From: Poecilobothrus nobilitatus
Lineage: Eukaryota; Arthropoda; Insecta; Diptera; Dolichopodidae
Assembly: GCA_947095535.1 (NCBI GenBank)
Contig: OX352773.1
Location: forward strand, 123,118,552-123,182,551
Direction of reading: 5' to 3'
Length of the DNA: 64,000 bases
Part shown: in pieces, positions 10,726 to 23,511 of the stretch
How positions within the stretch are numbered: the stretch's first letter is position 1
Layout: the number at the start of each line of letters is the position of its first letter
Position numbers and translations under genes: made by a program
The notes under the pieces: model-generated
The model's database searches: none
Told to the model about the DNA's origin: nothing
Seen by the model: the letters and a program-made list of their open reading frames with translations, nothing else

Positions 10726-13700
10726 GTCGAACACAGTCATCGAATTGAATACGGAAGAAATGAACCAATAAACAAATGCTGCGTCAATTTCATAAATACA
10801 GTCACTTTCTTTCTACATCCATTTCAAGAAAGATTTTAAAATCTAAATTACACCAATATTTCTCCAATCAATGACCTTACACAACATTTCTTATTTTTTC
10901 TTATTCTTCAATATGTACAAAGAATAATTAACATTTACTAAACCCATAATATTCTACGTGCAGTAAAGTTATTAAACTATATTTAAATTTAGTTATCAGA
11001 TTTTGTAGTTAATTAAATATGTTTCCTTAAAAAAATTAAAATATAATTTTTTGATACATAATATGCCACAGTTTTTGTTACTTCTTACAAATTGTTATTT
11101 AATGCTACTAAATATTAATATAGAAAGAATTATTAATATAGAACCAAATTACATTTCTATTATGAACATCATTAGGTATGCAAATGTATACATAATATGT
11201 ATTATTATATTACAAATGTATACATAATATTATTGCTTGTCGCTATATATGTGTACTTATTATAATCTTAATTTTAAGAACTTATAATTCTATATACCAA
11301 AAACAAAAAATTTATCGTTTATGTATTACATTTTTCAATTTAAGAAATAAACATTTTCTACTGTTCCTTAAATTTCCATATTGTTATGTCCCAACTTCTC
11401 AAGTCTTTATGTACTTACTCTTTTAATGACCATACCATAACTCAAATTTCATACCAAATTTATTATACCATATTGAAATTTGAATCATTGAAAGAGAAAA
11501 TGATATTAATTTTTCGCGTGTTATATATATACATATATGGAAATATTAATACTTTTCATTCTATTAAATCTTTCTTAAATTTTAAGTTCTAAATTATTAT
11601 CTAACATTATTTCTATTATTTCTGTACGTTAAAGAGGTTTGTTGTTGTTTTTATAATATATGTTTTGTAATATATATCTTTTATTACGCAGAAACAGAAT
11701 TGATTTGGGATCAAACAAAATTTTACACACTGTTAATAAAAATGTTTTGTTAAACCAACTAATAATGCTAGGTGTTATTTCTAGTTTGTTATAATTTCTG
11801 TTAGGTCTTTTAAGAATAGTTGTTGTTTTAACAATACAACATATTTTTTATTACATTATATTTTATTATTATTTATTTATTTATTTAAATAATAATATTT
11901 ATAATGTATAATATATTTATTTATTTAATAAATAAATAAATAAAATATAATATAGCTATAGACCAAGAAATAAATATAATATTTTAACAATTATAAAAAT
12001 AAAATATTAATAAAATTATTTTGTAGACAAAAAGTATAAAAAAAACAAATTTTTACTCAATAAAATCTGTTCCAAATAATAAAGATGTTCCACAAACTTA
12101 CGGTCGAGAAAATTTAAGGATAAAGTTTATATGTTTGTGTATTTGTATATTATTCTACATTGGGCCGATTTAGGCGAGTGTTGTGCTTTCGCTTTGTGCA
12201 AATTTTTAGTTCGTTTCATTCCCCCTTACCTATAAACTAATTTTGTGGTGGAGAGTTTCGTATTTATTTTTGAAAGGAAACATTTTAGAGTTTTAAAAAT
12301 TACGCCACTAATCCAAAGAAAAAATGAGGGTCACAAAAATTTCTGCATACACCTTTTATTATAATTTTGGATTTCAAAAACCAAGATTATTATAGCAAAT
12401 TAAAATTATAAAGTAAAGTTTTGTGTACTTATTACAACTTTTTTCCATCGTCTTTTTATTGGGATTTGGAAATTTGCAAGTAAAAAAGTAAAGTTTAATA
12501 ATAATTTTTGTGTGTTATTTTTTATACACCTCTCACTTCAAATTTTATTTAAATAAAATATTTACACACACATATAAAAGTAACGACGCTCAGTGCAGAA
12601 CTGTGTGCAATCAAATAATTTCTTCAAAAAAGCAGAAAGCGAAAACTGAACATACTCGTTTAAATTGGCCAATTAACATTAATAAATACTGAAAAAATAA
12701 ATTGTGGAGAAATTTTTTTTGATTTGTGAGCTTAAAATAATTTCTACTTAACTTATAATAATAAACTAAAAATATTGAGAATTATAATTTAGAGTAGATG
12801 GTTTATTTTCACTTTGTAAAAATGACTCACAAATTTTGTTCTACGTAAGACTACACTATGCATATAGTTTCTTTACATAATGTATTGTGCAATTCAAAAC
12901 AATTATTTTATATGAATATGTTTGAACATAAACGGTTTGCGTTAATTTAATTTCTTTTTTGTTGAGATTGAGTGTTTGGTTTTAAGCAAAATTATTTTTT
13001 CAATCGATATTTTATATTATAATTCAATTCTAATTTTTCAAAACAAACAAAAAACTATCCCTTAGGAGAAGTCTATTCTTAAAGTTTTATGAGATAACGT
13101 TTTTCAAAGCTTTTAAAAAGCATGGTTTCAAAAAAAATCTTCTATGGAAGAGCGATTTTCTTTTTTTTAAACATAAACGAACATCAATAACAATGAACCG
13201 TTACCCTGTAAACGCTAAAAATGGATTCCCGTCCTAAACAGATTTTGTTTGTTTTGACTTCACTCTAAGTCTATGGTATAGGTATGTCAAATTTATACCA
13301 AAATGTTTTAAAAATATAATGCACTTCTGTTTGAAAAAACAGATATATAAAATAAAAGAAAACTTTCTGAGTAAGAGTAAGAGTTGAGCTAGAAAATCAG
13401 GATAGATTCCACAATTTCAACCTTCAATATTTAATTTGTTTAATATATATTACATATATAATAAAGCAGTAAAATATTAAACTATAAGTATCAAATAATA
13501 TCAATGTAGATTAGTGAACTGCATATTTTCGTAAAAATTTAATTGACTAATGAAGGAATCCATTATATATAATTGATCTATAACCCTATATAAATAACCT
13601 ATCATAAAAATATTAAAATTTTCCAGCAATTATATTTATATTTGATGTCCATCTATATATGACAATGCCTGACATCGATTTGATGATTTCTTCGTTTAAA

Positions 13701-15295
13701 TATTTTAATATCTAAAATAAAATATTTAAATTTAGTTAACGTTAAAAACTAAAAAAAAAAAACAATAATACATATAATAATAAGTTTAATACTTTAATCT
13801 AACTTTTTTATATCGTATATATTTCTACACTGTTTTTTTTTTAAATGGATTGTTAAATTGATTTTGTGATATGACTTTCAAATACATTCAAAGACAATTA
13901 CATATTAAAATAAATAAAATTATTAAATTTTAATTTTTTTATACTAGATAAGTCATGTGTTAAACATAATCTAGTTTCAAAAAATATTTCTTTTAATTCA
14001 TTTAATTTTTATAAAATTTAACTTAAATTTTAAATAATAATGTATTTAAAGAAATAACTTTTTTTTAATTTATATTATTATATTTTCTCTGACACATTAT
14101 CTTTATTTAAAGTATGGTTAAGAATTAACAAAATCTAAGTTATTACTTTACGACAATTTTTTTAATTTTTTTGATCATAACTGTATGTAATTTAAGATAC
14201 GAGTATAATATAAAATTAATCAAAAATAATGATAATTTGTCGATACTATTTTTCATTCAAATATTTTTGTCTTTCAAGGTAGGTAAATATTTAAAATTAT
14301 TAAAAAAAAATATATGTTTTTCCTTCCTATATTCCTATCCAAAGTCCTCCGATTATATTTAAATAGATTATTACATTCTTTTTATGAAAAAAAAATTACA
14401 TATTGTTTTTATAAGATAAAGAAAATAATTTTTTATTTAAAATATAACATAATAGAAAAGAAATTATTTTATTTGAAAAAATAAATGAATCAAGAAATCA
14501 CCAAACTTACCAAACAGTCATAAAGCTATTCATTAATCCTTGAGGGCATAAACTAAGAGAAAGAAATAGAATGCACAGAATAAATAAATGCAACAAGAAA
14601 AATTGGTTTCTTTTTCAATTAAAGACAAGCTTTAAATGTAAATTACTTTTTCCAAAAAAAATGTTTTTTACATTATTTATAAGCACACAAAATGAAAATT
14701 AACTGAAAAATTAGTAAAACTTTTTTAATGCAATAAAAAAAACCAGTTAAAGTTGTTCATTGTATTCATGTTCACAAGAATTCATTTTTGTTCTATTGTG
14801 AACATTCTTTAAAATTTGCAATACCTAAAACTGCTCTTCGAATTACCGCCGAAAGCAAAACTGAATAACAAAAAAATTCTCATGACATTAGTTTGTAACT
14901 TATTACGTAGCGTTAATTCCATTCTTTCTGACATTACTTCAGTTTTCTTTCTGTTGTTTGCTAATTTCTTTCATGCTGTTAATTTTTAAATTTTATGCAC
15001 GTAATTTTTTATAACCAACTCTAAGGTCGCCACTATTTAATTGTTATTGCGTAATATGTTAATTACTTTTTAGTGTTGGTTTTTTTCTCTGGCACTAATA
15101 AATTTTTGTGAATATTTCTTGTTTCATGGTGTTAATAATTATAAAAAATCTCTCCTGGCTTTATTTCATTTTTGCTTCAATAATTGTTAGTTCATTCTGG
15201 TGTTAATTCGCAGAGCGATTTAAAAGTTTCAATTTATTTAATATACATGACAAACATCTAAAACAATGCTTCTTTAATTTTGATTTGTTATTACT
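10726..15295. other. AT-rich gene-free stretch
   Basis: No convincing coding block on either strand. Contains (ATTT)n tracts at about 11867-11945. If the septin gene continues to the left, this is part of its last intron; I searched the minus strand here by eye for a Glu/Lys-rich coiled-coil exon and did not find one. Confidence 0.55.
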
Positions 15296-16411
15296 TTAAC
15301 CTTAGTATTATCTGAAAAAAATTCGCGCCAATTACTATTTGGGTCATATTCGACCCACCACGTATTTTATTTTAAAATAGTGCGTTAGTTATACATTTTT
15401 CATGGGAATTTCTTTTAAAATAAAAAAAGCAATACGTTTTGACGATTTAGAAACTAATAGCGAACGCCATGTATCTTATAAAATTACTTCAATAACGGAA
15501 ATATGGGATAGAAAGATATTTTTCAAAAAGGTTACAACCTAGAAGAAAATATAACTACTGATAATCTTTTCTAAATGGACGGTGGAACATTCATTGACTG
15601 TGGTCATTAGCATAAGGAAAAATAAGACAAAAAAACTTACCAGTAAATTTTTCAATCTTTGCATTTATATTGTATCAACAAATTTATCCATCTAGAAATA
15701 ATCAAAAGGATCAACGGCGCCATTTTCTAGAAAATTTTAGTATGGAATGTGACCACGGTTTCAAAATAAATCGTTCTTAGAGTTCAAAAATTGAATGATC
15801 AAATAGTCTTGACAGAAAAAAACTGTAAAATATTCCATAGATAGCAAACGAGGCATTCGACAGATGCAAATTCTGTTATAACCAGCAAGCTTCAACACCA
15901 AAAAAAAGCCAGGAAAGAGACTATAAAACCACACTTGTGTATTTCAAATGCAATAATTTTGTTTGCAAAACTATTCATAGTTTAATTTTATGTACTGCGT
16001 GTAGAAGTTGTTACATTTTACATTTTTTATATTGTAAGCTATTACTTACTGAATTACAATTTCTTTTATGTATGTTTACGTTTTTCTTCCTACTTATAAA
16101 ATATTCAAAAAAAAAAGTTGAAATATGTTTTGTACAAATAAATATCGTTTGTCTAAAAAATTAGTCTTTTCTTCATAACTTAATTTCTATGATGGGTCAA
16201 TACTGATCCATTAAGTAATTACTGTGCTTCCTAAAATAATTCACAACGGTAAGTCATAAATCAAAAATTTTGTTAACCATGATATAAATACATATAAAAA
16301 AAAACATATCTCAATTTAAAATTTCAGTTGATTTTTGCAATATTTAGAGTAAAATATGTCTTCATTAAAAGAAATGAGTCGAAAATTACCCAAAAGTAAT
16401 ACTAAGGTTAA
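15296..16411 (+). mobile_element. piggyBac-type derivative with TTAA duplications
   Basis: The element spans 15300-16407 and is flanked by TTAA at 15296-15299 and 16408-16411, the exact target duplication of piggyBac transposons. The ends are inverted: CCTTAGTATTA on the left and TAATACTAAGG on the right. Inside, on the plus strand, is a remnant of the transposase: a block resembling GYNLEENITTDNLF near 15530-15575, and a C-terminal Cys-rich finger (DRCKFCYN, then CNNFVCKTIH at 15944-15978), the pattern that ends piggyBac transposases. The catalytic core is missing and frames shift, so it is a 1.1-kb non-autonomous deletion copy. Internal GGGTCATATTCGACCCA is a near-palindrome. Confidence 0.85.
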
Positions 16412-16639
16412 ATAATATTATGCAGCAAAACTAAACAATAATAAAGAAATTTAAAATAAGGGTATTAATACTAAATTTTAACGGTAAAAATTAATTAACT
16501 TTAAATTTATTAAGGAAAACATAAAAAAAACATATGATTAATAGAGTTTTTAATAATAGAATTTTTAGAATAGTCGCTAAATAATTACAACAAATTGAAC
16601 TTATAAAAAATTAATAATTTTTTTTTAATTATTACATAC
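16412..16639. other. Non-coding, presumed start of a septin intron
   Basis: Follows the septin splice donor at 16638-16639 on the minus strand. No exon seen. Confidence 0.5.
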
Positions 16640-18022
16640 TTATTTGACATTCTGGTTTTTCCATCATTGCCCAAACCAGCCAGTTTTCTGCATCTGTAAT
16701 TTTCATAATGTACACTATTCGTAACATCTTTTAAATCCTGTAAATGCGTTCTTATAACCATATTTCTCAATGCAATAAAATCGCAATGGTCTAAATTCTC
16801 CACTATATTTTTTTAAAGTAAATTAAATATTTTGACAATTTAATTAAATGTAAACATTTATTAGTTACCTTCTGCTATACCCCATGGGTATCGCCTTCCG
16901 CGTACTTTTCTACCATCAACTTCGATAACAGTATTAGCACCTACAATAGCAAACGGCACTCGATTTTTTAACGTTTTCAACACTTTAGCTTCTTCTTCAT
17001 CTTCCAAGGGATCGGGAAAATCATAAATTTTTATTTTATGTTGAGCAATTTCATTTAATATTTGCTTTTTAAATAATTGAACCTCTTCAGGTGTCATTGT
17101 GTCTGCTTTTGCAATGACTGGGATAATATTGACTTTATCGCATAATCGTTGCATAAATTCAACATCTAAAGGTTTTAACCCATGACCAGAAGGCGCAATA
17201 AAATATAAACACAAGTGAACTCGATTATCTGGGGTTGCTTTGCGATGCACACGAGACTCTGCTGTCAAATATTCTTCGTATTTATTTTCAATAAAATCGA
17301 TTATGGGAACCCAACTGTAAAACAATAAATAAAAAGTAAATTTAATTCAATTTGCATTTATGAATATCTATAAATTTATATCGTTTATTTTTCAATATAC
17401 CAATTGCTATTGTCAACAGCATCTCCAAAACCTGGTGTATCCACTACAGTTAGCGATAAATTTACACCGTTTTCTTTTAATAACACTTTAGTAGATTCTA
17501 CAGCAACTGTTTTTTTAATACGTAGTGACGGTCCGGGATATTGATCTTGATTATATATATCCGATAAAAACATAGAGTTAATTAATGTTGATTTGCCCAA
17601 ACCACTTTCGCCTTAAAAATGAAAATTTGTGTTTAGTAGACTTCATTTCTTAAATTTATAATTTATAGTTATTTCATATTACCTACTACCATTAAAGTAA
17701 ATTCGAAACCTTTTTTAACTGCTTTACGATAAACTTGGTTTGGAAGATTTGCAAAACCAACATATCCATCCAGTTCCTTTGGTTTCGGTCGTACAACTTG
17801 TTTTTCTTTGTCAATGTAACGATCATTAGCAATTTTATTTGAATCAGAATGACTATCATTTAATAAAAGTTGTTGTTGTTTTTCTTTAAAAGCCAAATTA
17901 TTCAAATTATTAGTAATAGCGCTGACATTTGTCGAAGTACCATTTATTCCATTAGTAACATTACTATGAATAGTTGCACCATTTAAAACCGCAGACGCTG
18001 AAGCAATTGTCGCGTTATTCAT
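16640..18022 (-). CDS. pnut: Septin, Peanut/septin-7 type (5' four exons)
   Basis: A GTP-binding cytoskeletal protein that assembles with other septins into filaments at the cortex and cleavage furrow. Minus-strand exons: 18022-17683, 17611-17401, 17314-16869 and 16802-16640; all joins have GT-AG ends and keep frame, giving 386 codons plus two bases. After a low-complexity Asn/Ser/Thr-rich N-terminus comes [20 protein letters not shown], then the P-loop GESGLGKS (split by the first intron), [15 protein letters not shown] (the G4 motif) and the septin signature RGRRYPWG. Introns are 71, 86 and 66 bp. In this family a C-terminal coiled coil follows; the exon ends with donor AA/GTATGT at 16640, so the tail lies on an exon I cannot find in the window. 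The start is uncertain: the frame is open upstream of the ATG at 18022 to a possible acceptor (ACAAACAG) ending at 18071, so the true start may be in an earlier exon. Confidence 0.93.
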
Positions 18023-18303
18023 TGTAGAACTATGAATATTTTGAATCTTCTCATTCGTTGGTGTACTATTCTGTTTGTATATAAGTAAAAAGATAATATA
18101 TTATTTAGTACAAAAAACTATATGCACATCTATAAATTTTGAAAACTATGATATTAATAAGTGTTTTTTTTTTTTTTTTAAATGTGAGCAGAATATAATC
18201 TGTCAAAATAAAAGAGCCCTCATAAGTATCTATGTTGTGATTAAAAACAATAAAACACCTAATGCAAAAAAATTAATTATGGATATATGATAACCATCAA
18301 ATA
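18023..18303. other. Septin 5' intron or leader
   Basis: The minus strand remains open from 18022 to a plausible splice acceptor at 18071-18072. Beyond that, no exon or promoter is clear. Confidence 0.4.
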
Positions 18304-19128
18304 CAGGGTTTTCCAATTTGAGTGATATGATTTTTTTTCAACAAAAAAATACACTAATTGTTAAGGAAATTCAAATTTTTTTTATTTAATGTGAATAAAA
18401 CGTCATTCAAATGGCCTCCACGACTTCTTTTGCAGGAACGAATTCGATGAACCCAATTTTCGAGCAGTTTTTCCACTAAATCAAGTCGTATGTCGTGAAT
18501 AGCACGTTCAATATTGACTTATAAAGCTTGAAGAGAGTCTGGTTTATTGCTAAAGACCAATGACTTCAAATAACCCTACAAAAAATAGTCTAATAGTGTT
18601 AAATCACAATTTCTTGAAGGCCATTCAATGTCACAATTTCTTGAAATAATCGAATCTCCAAACTTTTCTCGCAATAATTCGGTTGTTACACGTGCTGTTT
18701 GGCACGTAGCCTATTGGAAACAGTTGGTTATTATTGATCTATACCGCTCTCCATTGACAGTAACGGTGTTACCAGCTTCATTTCGAAGGAGGTACGGACC
18801 GATGATTCCACCAGACCAAAAACCACACCAAACTGTCAATTTAGCTGAATGTAATGGGTGTTGATGAATAATTTGTGGATTTTCTTCGCACCAGAATCGA
18901 CAGTTTTGTTTATTTACCGTTTTGTTTATTTACGAAAAGTTGCAATTGGAGAACGATTATTTTGATAAAATTGAATAATTTGTAAACGTTGTTCTTGCGT
19001 ATATCTCTCCATGATGAAATTGTAAACGTTACTGAATACAATGAAAAAAAAATGACAGATATGACATACTACAAATGGCCGAAACGTCACTTAGAAATTA
19101 TATCACTCAAATTGGAAAACCCTTTGTA
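18302..19128 (-). mobile_element. Mariner-type element with decayed transposase
   Basis: The element is 18304-19126 with a TA duplication on each side (18302-18303, 19127-19128). Terminal inverted repeats are CAGGGTTTTCCAATTTGAGT on the left and the same sequence with two extra As after CA on the right. The minus strand keeps the second half of a mariner-type transposase: LTVWCGFWSGGIIGPYL, then the WPSRNCDLTLLDYFL block that holds the third catalytic acid, and a C-terminus ending in RGGHLNDVLF. Stops and a deletion remove the second catalytic Asp region (a stop follows TNCFQ). It matches the family of the copy at 3112-3930. Confidence 0.88.
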
Positions 19129-19339
19129 TTATATTTTTCAGCACGGAAAGTTTTACGTGTAATAAAATAATTTTTACTAGAATTTTATAAATATTTATAT
19201 ATTTATATTTTGTTTAAATATTTTAACTATAATTACAAATTTAACTTCTAACATTTCAAATAAAATGAAAAAAATGTATTAAAAATATTATTCTGAAATT
19301 GATAAAATTAATAATATTTCCAAATTTAAAAAAACTTAT
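19129..19339. other. AT-rich spacer
   Basis: Nothing recognisable. Confidence 0.5.
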
Positions 19340-21407
19340 CTAAATATAATAAAAGACAAGTTGCTGCTGCTGAGTAGCGTGCCCTACTGTTATGTTAAAT
19401 GTTAATTTAACAAATGTTATACTATGAAAAGAAAGAAACGTACATCTGATATTTACCCATATAACAGATAGAAAACAATAATTATTATAATGTTATGCTA
19501 TGAAATGAAAGAAAAAACAAGGCAGTGTACAAATCAAAGTTTTTAGAGGGTCGTATTTTTAAGTAGAACATTATAAAATTACAATAATATTTTTATTTAA
19601 ATTTTGCTAAGTAACATTTTCTTAATTTTTTAAAAATTTTGCCATAATATAGTACAATTTTAGAATCAGAAGCTTAGCCCATAATATAGATATATGAATA
19701 AAAATATGGGTATACATATATTAGATTTATTATAGATTTATTATTTTTTATATAGGCAACAGTTATTTATATGAATGAATGGACGGTAAACATAAACGAA
19801 CAAAAAAAAAATTCAGAATGTTCTATAGGTTATAATTTATATTTTTTAAATAGAATGCATGTATAAATTAAACATTTAAAAAAAATTAAAGAAATACTTA
19901 GCGTACGTAAATAACAGAAAACAACAAAAAAATAAATGTAATACTGCGAAGAAAAATAAAAACGAATAGCAAAAAAAAAAAAAGAAAACAAAAAATGTTA
20001 CTTTGACTGTTTTTAAATATTTTTAAAGAAAAAAAAGAACTATTAAAATGTTATGATTTTAAAAGAAAAAAACATACCTCTGATATTTACGTACATAACA
20101 GTTAGAAAAAAGAAATATTAAATGTTATGCTATGAAAAGAAAGAAACGTACATCTGATATTTAGGTACATAACAGATAGAAAAAAAGAATTAAAATGTTA
20201 TGCTATAAAAAGAATGAAAAAACAAGGCAGTGCATAAATCAAAGTTTTTAAAGAGTTGCCTTTTTAAGTAGAAATTATAAAAAAATAAAGCAGTGCGTAA
20301 AACCAAAGCTTTTAAAGGATCGCAATTTAAATTATAAAATCACAATTTTCAATTAAATTTTGAATGTGTAACATTTTCTTAATTTTATGCTTCTTTTATG
20401 ATTTTTATTTTCTAAAACTTCAACATTATATGCACAGCCAATTTTTATTGTTTTACATAAAAGGTGCGTAAACTTTACGGTGTGAAGATTTTGTAGAGAA
20501 AGCGATAGATAAAGAGACAGAATATTATTACGGATAGAGTAAAAATTTGTTTGAAAAATATAACAAAAAAAAGTTTTGAAGCATTTGCTATGGCAACCAT
20601 AGAAAAATATAACAAGTGTACTATATATTATTGCTATGGCAACATAGAAAAATATAACAAGTGTACTTCTAAATATAATAAAAGGCAAGCTGCTGCTGAT
20701 TAGCGTGCCCTACTGTTATGTTAAATGTTAATTTAACAAATGTTATGCTATGAAAAGAAGAAACGTGTATCTAATATTTACGTACATAACAGATAAAAAA
20801 CAATAAATATTAAAATGTTATCATACGAAAAGAAAGAAAAAACAAGGCAGTGTATAAATCAAAGTTTTTAGAGGGTCGTATTTTTAAGTAGAACATTATA
20901 AAATTGCAATAATATTTTTATTTAAATTTTGCTAAGTAACATTTTCTTAATTTTTTAAAAATTTTGCCATAATATAGTACAATTTAAGAATCAGAAGTTT
21001 AGTCCATAATATAGATATATGAATAAAAATATGGGTATATACATATATTATGTAGTTAATTATAAAAAAATAAAGCAGTGCGTAAAACCAAAGCTTTTAA
21101 AGAAGAGCAATTTAAATTATAAAATCGCAATTTTCAATTAAATTTTGAATGTGTAACATTTTCTTAATTTTATGCTTCTTTTATGATTTTTATTTTCTAA
21201 ATCTTAAACCTTATATGCACAGCCAATTTTTATTGTTTTACATAAAAGGTGCGAAGAACTTACGGTGTGAAGATTTTGTAACGAAAGCTACAGATAAAGA
21301 GGCAGAATATTATTACGGATAGAGTAAACATTTGTTTGAAAAATATAACAAAAAAAGTTTTGAAGCATTTGCTATTGCAAACATAGAAAAATATAACAAG
21401 TATACTA
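19340..21407 (+). repeat. 1.33-kb repeat family, two tandem copies
   Basis: The block beginning CTAAATATAATAAAAG at 19340 starts again at 20669, an offset of 1329 bp. Copy 1 is 19340-20668; copy 2 (20669-21407) lacks the middle. Shared landmarks include GTAGCGTGCCCTACTGTTAT, AACAAGGCAGTG and GTGCGTAAAACCAAAGC. Internal short repeats end in CATAACAGATAG. The same family appears inverted inside the Polinton at 56280-57985, including the AAATGTTACTTTGA segment and the CGGTAAACATAAACGAAC segment. No protein is coded; the minus-strand frame at 20353-20688 is chance. Family unknown to me. Confidence 0.8.
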
Positions 21408-22263
21408 TATATTATAATTAGGTAAATGCATCAGATCAGTATAGTTTAGTTTCAAAATTATAAAGTTTGATACTGTATTTTTTTCGAAGCGAAAATATTT
21501 GTTACTATATTTGCAAAAATTTATTTACCATTGGTTTTTAATCCAACCTTTGGTTTTTTAATCCAAAGCTTGACAAAGAAATTTACAAGAGATGAGATTT
21601 ATTAAATAATCATGTTTATTACATTTTTCAAAGAAACTACTTCACAGCATCATTGAGGTTTTTCATTATTTAAAACACTTTAGCAATAAATTTTACATTT
21701 ATCAATATCTAAATATAATACATATAAGTATTTGAATAAATTTACTAAAATTAAATTGTTCATAAAACTGAAGAAACTTTCACAAAAGCTTTATTTTTCT
21801 ACTTATACCCGTCGTATGACGGGCTTTTTTACTAGTATATTATAATTGGGTAAATGTATCAGATCAGTATAGTTTAGTTTCAAAATTATAAAGTTTGATA
21901 CTGTATTTTTTTCGAAGCGAAAATATTTGTTACTATATTTGCAAAAATTTATTTACCATTGGTTTTTAATCCAACCTTTGGTTTTTTAATCCAAAGCTTG
22001 ATAAAGAAATTTACAAGAGATGAGATTTATTAAATAATTATTTCTATTACATTTTTGAAAGAAACTACTTCACAGCATCATTGAGGTTTTTCATTATTTA
22101 AAACACTTTAGCAATAAATTTTACATTTATCAATATCTAAATATAATACATATAAGTATTTGAATAAATTTACTAAAATTAAATTGTTCATAAAACTGAG
22201 GAAACTTTCACAAAAGCTATATTTTTTTACTTATACCCGTCGTATGACGGGCTTTTTTACTAG
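21408..22263 (+). mobile_element. Two tandem Helitron-like non-autonomous copies
   Basis: A 428-bp unit occurs twice (21408-21835 and 21836-22263) with only scattered differences. Each unit ends with a hairpin CCCGTC-GTAT-GACGGG, a T-rich spacer and CTAG, followed by T. Helitrons end in a short GC hairpin about 10 nt before CTRR and insert between A and T, and each unit has TCAGATCAGTATAG preceded by A near its start, as expected of a 5' TC end. Tandem head-to-tail arrays are known for such elements. No replication or helicase gene is present. Confidence 0.65.
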
Positions 22264-23143
22264 TAAAGCATATTCTTAAAAATATATGATTTAGAATCTA
22301 ATAATTAGAACTTAACACTAAAACGGAAACAAATGTTCGCAGTCTAGGGAGATGAAAATAAACAATATATCCGTTTTCTACGAGTTGTCGTTTAGCATAA
22401 ACTGTATTTGTACTAACAATAATTTTTTACGAATTGTCCTTTATATAAATATGATATCAAAAAAATTTAATAATACCAGAGACTACATAGAGATGTACAA
22501 ATTCATACAAAAATTTGTACTAATTTTTTTTCAAACGGGCCAGCTAAAACTGGCTAGTTTTAAAAATCTTAAAGCACAGAAATATTTAGTTTGTGTCATA
22601 GCTAAAAGAATTTAGCGAAAACCAGAATCTTCTGTAAAATCTGGTGTAAAATGATCATTCATATATTTTATGCATTTTCAAAATTTTTTTATCCTTGTGA
22701 TTATTAAACTTTTTAAAGCAAAGCGATGACAAAATAACTTTTAAAATAGAAAAATAAGGCAAAAATGGGAAAATGTATTTGAGAAAATATATATTTAATA
22801 TGTCGAGTAGAAACGTAAATTTTCAATATGATAAAGAAGACATTCTAAATATCACTTTACAAAAAATATGCAACATTTAGCTAAATATTTCATATAGAAA
22901 AAAATTAAATAAAAATAGATTATTTTATAATGTTGACTTTTCTAAAAACAACAAGAAAAAACATTTCACAAGGTTATCATTCATATGCATTCAGTATTTC
23001 ACTACTACAAGCAGAATTTTTTGAATGTATCAAATGGTATATCGTATATTATATGGTATCAGATGGGATGAATGTTATCTATTTTATGAAAATCATCTGA
23101 TTTAACTGCATTATTTATTTAACTAAATTTAACTGATTTAATA
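22264..23143. other. Gene-free AT-rich stretch
   Basis: An open frame at 22352-22615 has no coding character or recognisable domain; treated as chance. Confidence 0.5.
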
Positions 23144-23511
23144 TACAGTATCCAGCAAAAGTAATGGTAATTTAAAAAAATATATATAGAAAAGCAATAA
23201 AATAATATAGGCGTTCGAATTTTTTCTAATAATATTTTTAACTTTATAACTTCAGGGAAAAACAAACAAACAAAGTAACAAAATTTTTTGTATTATGATT
23301 TTATTTTATTTTTTGATCTCATGACTCATATTGTTATATTGATAACAGTATACCTACATATATATGTGGGTATTTTTTGAAGATAATATAATATACCTAT
23401 CAAATAAAAATAACTGAAATAAAAAATAATGCTTTAAAATTCTTCTAAACATTTTTTTAATTAAAAATTATACCAATTAGAAAAGTGGCATGACATTTGC
23501 TGGATACTGTA
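23144..23511. mobile_element. Tc1/mariner-type MITE, 364 bp
   Basis: Element 23146-23509 with TA on both sides (23144-23145 and 23510-23511). The ends are inverted repeats starting CAGTATCCAGCAAA; the next bases, AGTAATGG versus TGTCATGC, are weaker. No coding capacity. Confidence 0.8.

Noticed and set aside
20353..20688. Minus-strand ORF of 111 residues
   Set aside because: It is inside a non-coding repeat whose second copy does not keep the frame.
22352..22615. Plus-strand ORF of 87 residues
   Set aside because: No domain, no codon pattern, AT-driven composition.
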